Assembly (NCBI GenBank): GCA_002336485.1
Contig: DDCZ01000045.1
Coordinates: 1-38,886 of the forward strand
Origin: Flavobacteriales bacterium UBA1993
GTDB lineage: Bacteria; Bacteroidota; Bacteroidia; Flavobacteriales_G; Salibacteraceae
Reading direction: 5' to 3'
DNA: 38,886 bases
Shown here: positions 32,345 through 38,886 of the stretch, one piece after another
Position numbering within the stretch: position 1 is the first letter of the stretch
How the letters are laid out: every line of letters starts with the position of its first letter
Translations under genes and position numbers: made by a program
Notes under the pieces: generated by a model
Database searches by the model: none
What the model saw: the letters and a program-made list of their open reading frames with translations, nothing else
What the model was told of the DNA's origin: nothing

Positions 32345-32917
32345 ATGAGTAAGAAAGATCAAAACGTGCAGGACGAGAAGCCAGATATTGAATTAAACGA
32401 GGATCAACTTAAGCAAGAGACAGCTACAAGCGAAGCGCCTGATCCAGTGGAGGAGCAGATTGAGTTATCGCCTGAGGAAAAACTAGCTGGTCAACTTGAG
32501 GATGAAAAGAATAAATACTTAAGGCTTTACGCGGAGTTTGAAAATTTCAGAAGACGAAATGCCAAGGAGCGCATTGAGCTTATTAGCACTGCGTCATCCG
32601 ACCTTATTAAGGACATTATTCCTATTCTAGATGATTTCCAAAGAGCCATTGACTCCAACAGCTCTATTGACGACATCACGGTGGTTAAAGAAGGGTTTCA
32701 TTTGTTGTATCAAAAGATGGTCAAGACTCTTGAGACAAAGGGGCTGAAATCCATCGAATCAAAAGGTGAAATGTTTGACGCAGAAATCCATGAAGCCATA
32801 GCACAAGTACCTGTTGAAGAGGCAAAGAAAAAGGGCCTTATTATCGATGAAATCGAGAAGGGTTATTCATTAAATGAAAAAATAATCAGGCACCCAAAGG
32901 TTGTCGTCGGAAGCTAA
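32345..32917 (+). CDS. grpE: Nucleotide exchange factor GrpE
   Basis: 190 residues. GrpE releases ADP from DnaK to reset the Hsp70 cycle and acts with DnaJ. An acidic N-terminal stretch (1-50) precedes the long dimerising coiled coil and the C-terminal beta domain; the family segment YLRLYAEFENFRRRNAKER (about 59-77) and HEAIAQVPVEEAKKKGLIIDEIEKGYSLNEKIIRHPKVVVG are intact. dnaK is not in the window. Four bases before dnaJ, in an operon that seems to begin at the promoter 32304-32320. Confidence 0.97.
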   Translation: MSKKDQNVQDEKPDIELNEDQLKQETATSEAPDPVEEQIELSPEEKLAGQLEDEKNKYLRLYAEFENFRRRNAKERIELISTASSDLIKDIIPILDDFQRAIDSNSSIDDITVVKEGFHLLYQKMVKTLETKGLKSIESKGEMFDAEIHEAIAQVPVEEAKKKGLIIDEIEKGYSLNEKIIRHPKVVVGS

Positions 32918-32921
32918 GAAT

Positions 32922-34034
32922 ATGTCAAAAAGAGATTACTATGAGGTATTGGGTGTTGAGAAAAACGCTGGTGCTGATGAGATTAAGAAGGCGTATCGAA
33001 AGCTCGCAATAAAATTCCACCCTGACAAGAATCCTGGCGATTCTTCCGCCGAAGACAAGTTTAAGGATGCAGCAGAAGCATACGAGGTTCTGAGCAACGC
33101 CGAAAAGAAAGCCAAATACGACCGATTCGGGCATGCCGGAATGGGCAATTCTGGTGGATTCAGCGGTCAAGGAATGAATATGGAAGACATATTCGAAAAC
33201 TTTGGAGACATTTTTGGCGGCGCATTCAATTTTGGCGGTGGCGGTGGCGGTTCTAGAGGAGCATCCGTTCGTCGAGGATCAAATCTTCGGGTGCGGGTTA
33301 AGCTTACACTAGAGGAAATAGCTAATGGCGTCGAAAAGAAACTGAAGGTTAACAAGCTTGTTCAAGCTGAAGGCATTGAATACAAATCATGCGGAACGTG
33401 CGGCGGATCAGGTCGGGTGATGAGAGTTACTCAAACATTTTTGGGGCAAATGCAAACGGCAAGCGCCTGTAACACCTGTTCAGGAACAGGAAAGGTTATT
33501 TCAAAATCAAAGGCTGGAGTAATGCCCGATGGTCTCGAACGTCAAGAGACAGTCATAACAGTTGAGATACCTGCCGGCGTGGAAGAGGGAATGCAACTCA
33601 GTGTACGCGGCAAAGGCAATGACGGACCTATGGGCGGACCTTCTGGCGACCTACTCGTTCTTATTGAAGAAGCTGGGCACGAACAATTTGTGCGGGATGG
33701 CGCAAATCTTCACCACGATCTGCACCTGAATTTTGCGGATGCAACATTAGGCACGTCCAAGGAGGTTCCAACGCTTGGAGGAAAAGCCAAGATTAAAATC
33801 GCGCCAGGCACCCAATCTGGAAAAACATTACGGCTTAAGGGAAAAGGCATACCAGTTTTAAACTCTTATGAAAAAGGAGATATACTGATTCATATTAATG
33901 TTTGGACACCTCAACATTTAAGTAAGGAAGAGAAAACTTTTTTAGAGAAAATGAAGGATTCCGAAAACTTCATTCCTGATCCACAGTCCACAGATAAAAG
34001 CTTTTTCAATAGAATGAAGGAGTTCTTCAGTTAA
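32922..34034 (+). CDS. dnaJ: Chaperone DnaJ lacking zinc centre I
   Basis: 370 residues from ATG 32922 (MSKRDYYEVLG); a TTG-initiated extension from 32901 lies inside grpE and is rejected. DnaJ stimulates the DnaK ATPase and presents unfolded clients. The J domain (about 1-70) holds HPD at 33-35, then a Gly/Phe-rich linker, a cysteine region and the client-binding C-terminal domains. Only two C-x2-C-x-G-x-G motifs exist, CGTCGGSG (157-164) and CNTCSGTG (183-190), against four in E. coli; by spacing they correspond to motifs 2 and 3, i.e. zinc centre II. As far as I recall this form is typical of Flavobacteriia. Confidence 0.96.
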   Translation: MSKRDYYEVLGVEKNAGADEIKKAYRKLAIKFHPDKNPGDSSAEDKFKDAAEAYEVLSNAEKKAKYDRFGHAGMGNSGGFSGQGMNMEDIFENFGDIFGGAFNFGGGGGGSRGASVRRGSNLRVRVKLTLEEIANGVEKKLKVNKLVQAEGIEYKSCGTCGGSGRVMRVTQTFLGQMQTASACNTCSGTGKVISKSKAGVMPDGLERQETVITVEIPAGVEEGMQLSVRGKGNDGPMGGPSGDLLVLIEEAGHEQFVRDGANLHHDLHLNFADATLGTSKEVPTLGGKAKIKIAPGTQSGKTLRLKGKGIPVLNSYEKGDILIHINVWTPQHLSKEEKTFLEKMKDSENFIPDPQSTDKSFFNRMKEFFS

Positions 34035-34045
34035 TCGCTTTTTTT

Positions 34046-35005
34046 GTGCGTAAATCGCACCCAATCGAATTATCAGATTCAGACAATATTGTTCAAGTAA
34101 ATGATGTTTCCAAATCATATGGATCATCTAAAGTCTTGCATGAAATAACCTTTGAAATTCCTAGAGGATCAATCTTTGGTCTACTCGGACCAAATGGTGC
34201 CGGTAAAACAACGCTTATCAGAGCCTTAACAGGCATAACAGCGCCAGATTCAGGTGAAATCATACTCCAAGGTAAGCCGCAAAAACCATCGATTGGATAT
34301 CTCCCAGAGGAAAGAGGGCTTTATCGAAAGATGAAAGTTTGGGAACACGCTATGTACATCACTCGACTGAAGGGTCTTTCAAAGAGTGAGTCGGTCAATC
34401 ACTTGAAGCCATGGTTCGAAAGACTAGGCATGACCGATTGGCTTGAAAAGCCGATTGAGAGTTTATCAAAGGGTATGCAGCAAAAGCTGCAATTCGTAAT
34501 CACCGTTGCCAATGACCCCGAACTACTCATTTTAGATGAGCCTTTTAGTGGGTTCGACCCGGTAAATGCAGACGAAATAAAAAGGGAAATACTTGGTCTT
34601 CACGAAAAGGGAAAAACCATCCTTCTCTCTACACATAACATGGCAAGCGTTGAAGAACTCTGCACGAATGTTTGTTTAATTAATCGCGGAAAACTTGTGT
34701 TAAACGACAGCCTTTCTTCTGTAAAATCGACATACAGAAAGTCAATATTCGAAGTAGAGTTCAAAGGATCAAAAATTGCGTTCGCGAATGCCCTAGGCCA
34801 TCAATTTGAGGTTAAAGAGATTATAGACAACAACGATCGCAGCACCGCGCTTATTCAAGGATTTGACAATGTAAAATCAAACGAATTATTAAGGGCATTG
34901 ATTCAATCAGTCGAAGTGAAATCTTTTAGTGAGAAGTTGCCTAGCATGAATGACATCTTTATTGACCTAGTCGCGCCGAAACTCGAAATTGAATCAAGTG
35001 AATAA
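34046..35005 (+). CDS. ABC transporter ATP-binding protein, NatA-like
   Basis: 319 residues from the GTG at 34046; no ATG precedes the ABC domain. The nucleotide-binding domain has Walker A GPNGAGKT (48-55), signature LSKGMQQK (140-147), Walker B LLILDEP (160-166) and H-loop His197, followed by an about 100-residue C-terminal extension (about 220-319) seen in NatA/CcmA-type ATPases. It would power the ABC-2 permease encoded next, whose start it overlaps by 8 bases. Substrate unknown; sodium or small-molecule or membrane-lipid-type export are known roles of the family. It is 12 bases after dnaJ. Confidence 0.93.
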   Translation: MRKSHPIELSDSDNIVQVNDVSKSYGSSKVLHEITFEIPRGSIFGLLGPNGAGKTTLIRALTGITAPDSGEIILQGKPQKPSIGYLPEERGLYRKMKVWEHAMYITRLKGLSKSESVNHLKPWFERLGMTDWLEKPIESLSKGMQQKLQFVITVANDPELLILDEPFSGFDPVNADEIKREILGLHEKGKTILLSTHNMASVEELCTNVCLINRGKLVLNDSLSSVKSTYRKSIFEVEFKGSKIAFANALGHQFEVKEIIDNNDRSTALIQGFDNVKSNELLRALIQSVEVKSFSEKLPSMNDIFIDLVAPKLEIESSE

Positions 35006-36332
35006 AATCCTGCTCATAATTAGACGAGAGTTCGTCTCTCGAGTCCGGAAGCGCTCATTCATAATTATGAGCATTCTTGGCCCATTGCTCATTGGAGCTG
35101 TTGGAGTAGTCTCAATCTATCTAAGTCAAGAGGAATCTGAGGATCAGCGTGTTCTCGTAATAGACGACAATTATCCCCAATTCAAAGACTTGGAGGACAA
35201 TAGACTGGTCTCGTTCGATGTTCAGCCGATATCGATTGATGAGGGCTTATCTAAACTTCAAGGAGATCAGTACACCGCAGTAGTTCATATATATAAGAAC
35301 TATTACAAAACACATCGGGGCGCATTGCATTTTAAAAAGCAACCTTCGATCAACGTTCAAAGACAAATTGAACGAGCCATTCAATTGAAAGGTGAAATAT
35401 ATCTTCTTGGGGAGTTTGACATAAGCGAGACTGACTATCGACGGATCAAAACGCCGTTTGAATTGCATGCATTTAAATATGACCCTGCATCAAGTAAATC
35501 CGAACAGACCAATTATTTACCTGCGATCGTAGGCATAGTATTTAGCGTAATGATTTACATGTTCATTTTTATGTACAGTATACAGGTCATGCGGGGAGTA
35601 TTGGAAGAGAAAACCAGTCGTATTGTAGAGGTAATGATATCGACGGTGAAACCATTTCAATTGATGATGGGAAAAATTGTTGGCGTTGCTGCTGTCGGCT
35701 TATTTCAGTTTTTAATCTGGACAATACTCTCTTTGGTAATTTTCAGCACCGCTCAATATGTTATGTATGATCAATATGAAAGTTCGCAAATCATGGATGG
35801 CGCTTCAATGGCTAAAGAACTTCAAGGGGAGTTCGCCGATCAATCGCCAATAAATACCGCTAGGTTTAGCGAAGAGGATAACATATTTCAGATGCTTGAA
35901 AGGGTCAACTTTCCGCTAATGATCGGAATGTTCATCTTCTACTTCTTAGGAGGATACCTTCTCTATAGTGCCCTCATGGCTGCCGTTGGATCTGCCGTTG
36001 ATAACGATGCCGATACGCAACAGTTTATTCTGCCGGTTACATTTCCATTATTGCTGTCATACATAGCTAGCTTTATAATTTTCAGCAATCCAAACAGCCC
36101 CATCGCGGTTTGGATGTCAATCATTCCTTTCACATCTCCAGTAACTATGATTGTGCGCATTGCTTTCGGAATTGAATCGGGAGATCTCTGGCAGGTATGG
36201 CTATCAATGTTTTTACTCATAATCACGTTTGTTGGGGTTGTATGGATAGCAGCGAAAATTTATCGAACCGGGATTTTGATGTATGGCAAAAAACCAACTC
36301 TCCGTGAAATTATGAAATGGATAAAATATTAA
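34998..36332 (+). CDS. ABC-2 family permease, NatB-like
   Basis: 444 residues from GTG 34998 (MNKILLIIRREFVSRVRKRSF); TTG at 34989 would add three residues. The pattern of one N-terminal membrane segment (about 21-44), a large extracytoplasmic domain of about 125 residues and five more hydrophobic segments between about 175 and 430 is that of NatB-type ABC-2 permeases. The segment VMRGVLEEKTSRIVEVMISTVKPFQLMMGKIVGVAAVG (about 198-235) is the conserved coupling region. It pairs with the preceding ATPase. Substrate cannot be derived from sequence. Five bases before the sigma-54 activator gene. Confidence 0.92.
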   Translation: MNKILLIIRREFVSRVRKRSFIIMSILGPLLIGAVGVVSIYLSQEESEDQRVLVIDDNYPQFKDLEDNRLVSFDVQPISIDEGLSKLQGDQYTAVVHIYKNYYKTHRGALHFKKQPSINVQRQIERAIQLKGEIYLLGEFDISETDYRRIKTPFELHAFKYDPASSKSEQTNYLPAIVGIVFSVMIYMFIFMYSIQVMRGVLEEKTSRIVEVMISTVKPFQLMMGKIVGVAAVGLFQFLIWTILSLVIFSTAQYVMYDQYESSQIMDGASMAKELQGEFADQSPINTARFSEEDNIFQMLERVNFPLMIGMFIFYFLGGYLLYSALMAAVGSAVDNDADTQQFILPVTFPLLLSYIASFIIFSNPNSPIAVWMSIIPFTSPVTMIVRIAFGIESGDLWQVWLSMFLLIITFVGVVWIAAKIYRTGILMYGKKPTLREIMKWIKY

Positions 36333-36336
36333 GGAT

Positions 36337-37494
36337 ATGTCGAGAATACTAATAGTCGATGATGAGAGACCCATACGATCCACGCTCAGGGATATTCTCG
36401 AATACGAGAAGATTAAGGTTGACGAAGCTGAAAATTGCATACAGGCCATTAAGCAATTTAAGTCAGGCGAGTATGACGCCGTACTGTGCGACATTAAGAT
36501 GCCTGGAATGGATGGAATTGAAGTGCTGACCGAAATGCAGAACATCAACCCAGACGTTCCCGTAATTATGATTTCAGGTCATGGCACGATCGAAACAGCT
36601 GTAGAATCCCTAAAAAAAGGCGCGTACGATTATATCAGCAAACCACCTGATCTAAACCGATTGCTTGTAACGGTTCGGAATGCACTTGATCGCAAAACAC
36701 TAGTTAAAGAGACACGCACACTGAAACGCAAGGTTTCATCAAAATCGGCCTCTCCAATCATTGGTACCTCAGACCCCATTATGGAGGTGAAAGCAATTAT
36801 CGAAAAAGTAGCACCCACCGAAGCGCGCGTTCTCATAATAGGACCGAATGGAACCGGTAAGGAACTTGTAGCGAAACAAATCCATGATAAAAGCAACAAG
36901 TCAAAGGCGCCGTTTATTGAGGTGAATTGCGCCGCAATACCCTCTGAATTAATTGAAAGTGAGTTGTTTGGTCATGAAAAGGGTGCTTTTACATCTGCGA
37001 TCAAACAAAGGCTTGGTAAATTTGAGTTAGCCTCCGGCGGAACATTGTTTCTTGATGAAATTGGAGACATGAGCCTAAGCGCTCAGGCAAAGGTGCTACG
37101 CGCGCTTCAGGAAAACAAGATAACACGTGTTGGCGGTGAAAAACAAATCTCGGTATCACCAAGAATAATTGCGGCTACCAACAAGGATCTCAAAAAAGAG
37201 ATTGCTGAAGGAAGATTCAGGGAAGACTTATTTCATCGTCTCTCGGTTATTCTAATTAACGTTCCATCCTTAAACGATCGCTCATCCGATATTGAGCTTC
37301 TTGTGCCGTATTTCCTTGATCTTGTTGCAACAGAATCTGGTTCAGCCCAAAAGGAAATTGAACAAAAAGCGATCGATGCACTCGTGAAAGTGGATTGGAC
37401 AGGAAATATCCGCCAACTGCGAAATACGATTGAACGATTGGTGATCATGAGCGAGGAACGTATTACGCTGAATGACGTCATGAAATTCGCATAG
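36337..37494 (+). CDS. Sigma-54-dependent response regulator without DNA-binding domain
   Basis: 385 residues: a receiver domain (1-120) with Asp8-Asp9, phosphoacceptor Asp52 and Lys102, then an AAA+ sigma-54 activation domain (about 140-370). Visible are Walker A GPNGTGKE (169-176), the sigma-54 loop GAFTSA (216-221, Gly-to-Ser against GAFTGA), Walker B TLFLDEIGD (236-244) and sensor and arginine-finger region GRFREDLFHRL (292-302). NtrC-family proteins normally end in a Fis-like helix-turn-helix of about 45-60 residues; this one stops soon after the AAA+ lid (ITLNDVMKFA). It would need to act from solution or through a partner. No histidine kinase is adjacent. Confidence 0.93.
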   Translation: MSRILIVDDERPIRSTLRDILEYEKIKVDEAENCIQAIKQFKSGEYDAVLCDIKMPGMDGIEVLTEMQNINPDVPVIMISGHGTIETAVESLKKGAYDYISKPPDLNRLLVTVRNALDRKTLVKETRTLKRKVSSKSASPIIGTSDPIMEVKAIIEKVAPTEARVLIIGPNGTGKELVAKQIHDKSNKSKAPFIEVNCAAIPSELIESELFGHEKGAFTSAIKQRLGKFELASGGTLFLDEIGDMSLSAQAKVLRALQENKITRVGGEKQISVSPRIIAATNKDLKKEIAEGRFREDLFHRLSVILINVPSLNDRSSDIELLVPYFLDLVATESGSAQKEIEQKAIDALVKVDWTGNIRQLRNTIERLVIMSEERITLNDVMKFA

Positions 37495-37508
37495 GATTAT
37501 AGCAATCC
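37494..37508. repeat. GGATT-5-AATCC inverted repeat at the end of the regulator gene
   Basis: Arms GGATT (37494-37498) and AATCC (37504-37508) flank ATAGC, beginning on the last base of the stop codon. It lacks a following T-run, so it is not a convincing intrinsic terminator. The rest of 37509-37606 holds no clear promoter or terminator; TAATTTTC at 37591-37598 is a one-mismatch -7 box without a matching upstream element. Confidence 0.35.
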
Positions 37509-37606
37509 AAATATGCATAAACAATGTTCAGCCTAAAAAAGAGGCCCTTTATCGTTCAATTAATATTCTTCGTAGATTCGTAACTAATCTTAATTTTCAA
37601 CTATTT

Positions 37607-38886
37607 ATGAAAAATTTTACTTTAATCAAGGGCGCCTTTTTAGGCCTCGCTTTCTTGGCAGTCGGGCTTGTTTCCCACGCACAGGTTTTTACTGTGGGTA
37701 ACGGAAGCAACACGACGACGAGTACGGTGGACTCACCGTATGGTACTTTCTACATGGATGACCGTACACAGTATTTGTACACTGCATCCGAGATAATCGC
37801 TGCTGGTGGTTTCGCAGGTTCAATATCTGCATTTGCCTTAAATACGTCTTCCACGGCGTCTATGGCAATGGGCAACTTCACTATTAAAATTGGAACTACT
37901 ACAGCTACAAACATTAATGGCGCATATTCCACAGCGACATTGACGCAGGTGTATACTGTAGGCTCTTTTACTACATCTGTTGGATGGCAAACGTTTGAGT
38001 TTACCACTCCTTACACTTGGAACGGAACGGACAACGTCATTATTGACATTTGTTTTGACAATAGCTCTTGGTCAAGTCCAAACGGTGGTGTTAGAGCTGA
38101 TTACAATTATGGATACGTTTATAGCCGTTATCAGGACAATAGCTCAGGATCCATTTGCGGAACAAATAGTGGTTATGGCGGAACGGGTGGTTACAGAGCT
38201 CAGGCTCAGTTCACTATTTTGCCTCCATATGCAAACGACGCAGGTATAGCTTCTACAATAAGCCCATCGCTACCAACATGTGATCTTGACTCTGTAGACA
38301 TTATAGCAGTGCTAACAAGTGCAGGTTATGATACACTTCAAAACTGTTCAATTCACTACAAAATTGGATCTGCAGCTACCGTATCTACTTATTGGACTGG
38401 AACTGTAAATCCTCAAGGTGGAACTGATACTGTCACTTTAGGTAACGTGAACTTCACTAACGGTGACTTAATTGATATCTGGACAACGGATCCAAACAAC
38501 GACAACGACAGTTTGGCCTCGAACGATCATGACTCTACAGTTGTATCTATTGGTCTTTCTGGAACATACGGTATTCCAGGTGACTACGCGACCATTAACG
38601 ATGCAGCGAATGACCTTCACTCCTTTGGTGTGTGTGGCCACGTTGTATTTGACTTGGCAACTGGAACTTACAATGAGCAGGTTGAATTCAACGAAATCTT
38701 AGGAACTGGCGACAGCGCTACGGTAACATTCCAAAGCGCAAGTGGAACAGCAGGCGACGTTGTAATTACTTATGCTGGTACTAATTCAACAAATGGATAT
38801 GTTGTAAAATTCAACGGTGGAGATTACATCACATTTGCTGATGTTAAAATCACCAACACTGGATCTTATTATGGAAACGTTGTTGT
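37607..38886 (+). CDS. Secreted beta-rich adhesin-like protein, N-terminal part (gene runs off the window)
   Basis: 426 complete codons are visible from ATG 37607 without a stop. Signal peptide about 1-26 (hydrophobic core FLGLAFLAVGLV, ending SHAQ). Residues about 27-205 look like a secreted jelly-roll-type domain (GNGSNTTTSTVDSPYG, MGNFTIKIG, WNGTDNVIIDICFD). Residues about 209-318 (ANDAGI, then CDLDSVDIIAVLTSAG, LIDIWTTDPNND) resemble a CARDB-type beta domain. From about 321 (GTYGIPGDYATINDAANDLHSFGVCGHVVFDLATGTY) a parallel beta-helix of pectin-lyase type seems to begin. Low-complexity Thr/Ser/Gly composition fits extracellular location. A T9SS sorting domain is expected but would lie beyond the window. 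Confidence 0.8.
   Translation, partial: MKNFTLIKGAFLGLAFLAVGLVSHAQVFTVGNGSNTTTSTVDSPYGTFYMDDRTQYLYTASEIIAAGGFAGSISAFALNTSSTASMAMGNFTIKIGTTTATNINGAYSTATLTQVYTVGSFTTSVGWQTFEFTTPYTWNGTDNVIIDICFDNSSWSSPNGGVRADYNYGYVYSRYQDNSSGSICGTNSGYGGTGGYRAQAQFTILPPYANDAGIASTISPSLPTCDLDSVDIIAVLTSAGYDTLQNCSIHYKIGSAATVSTYWTGTVNPQGGTDTVTLGNVNFTNGDLIDIWTTDPNNDNDSLASNDHDSTVVSIGLSGTYGIPGDYATINDAANDLHSFGVCGHVVFDLATGTYNEQVEFNEILGTGDSATVTFQSASGTAGDVVITYAGTNSTNGYVVKFNGGDYITFADVKITNTGSYYGNVV

Noticed and set aside
37509..37606. Intrinsic terminator after the sigma-54 activator gene
   Set aside because: Only short stems (GCCT/AGGC around an A-run) without a T-run; not convincing.

Overview
The window looks like chromosome of a Bacteroidota bacterium, most likely a marine-type member of the Flavobacteriales. 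The evidence is: promoters of the Bacteroidota form (TTG, 19 bases, TAnnTTTG); few Shine-Dalgarno sequences; a secreted protein with a type IX secretion (T9SS) C-terminal sorting domain; a DUF4290 gene next to murA; two-motif DnaJ and Cys-to-Asp MurA variants that I recall from this phylum; and a cysteine-free L36. No tRNA, rRNA, CRISPR array, insertion sequence or phage gene was seen. Genus-level placement is not possible from this reading.

Layout. (1) 1-4278, minus strand: a three-gene operon for cell-surface or secreted proteins (fibre-like protein with a seven-residue repeat, T9SS-targeted alpha/beta hydrolase, lipoprotein cut by the window edge). It has a good promoter and is divergent from a helix-turn-helix regulator at 4484-5533. 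(2) 5564-5601: a bidirectional terminator. (3) 5622-9412, minus strand: carA, eno and gltA, core metabolism. (4) 9436-27310, minus strand: an uninterrupted 33-gene str-S10-spc-alpha transcription-translation operon from rpsL to rplQ, with a promoter at one end and a hairpin terminator at the other. It includes secY, map, infA and a 38-codon rpmJ; tuf is absent. (5) 27484-32250, plus strand: a pcrA/uvrD helicase, a DUF4290 protein, murA and a TlpA-like thioredoxin. (6) 32304-37494, plus strand: grpE, dnaJ, an ABC ATPase, an ABC-2 permease and a sigma-54 activator, packed head to tail behind a sequence that fits a sigma-54 (-24/-12) promoter. (7) 37607 to the end: the N-terminal part of a large secreted beta-rich protein.

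How the genes work together. Most of the window is the housekeeping ribosome-RNA polymerase-secretion cluster, and its order is conventional. The most interesting part is region 6: a chaperone pair, a two-component ABC transporter and a sigma-54 activator with no DNA-binding domain appear to share one transcript that starts at a sigma-54-like promoter. This suggests an envelope or protein-stress regulon that controls its own activator. The individual gene families are known; the regulatory circuit is inference. No wholly new system could be demonstrated from sequence alone.
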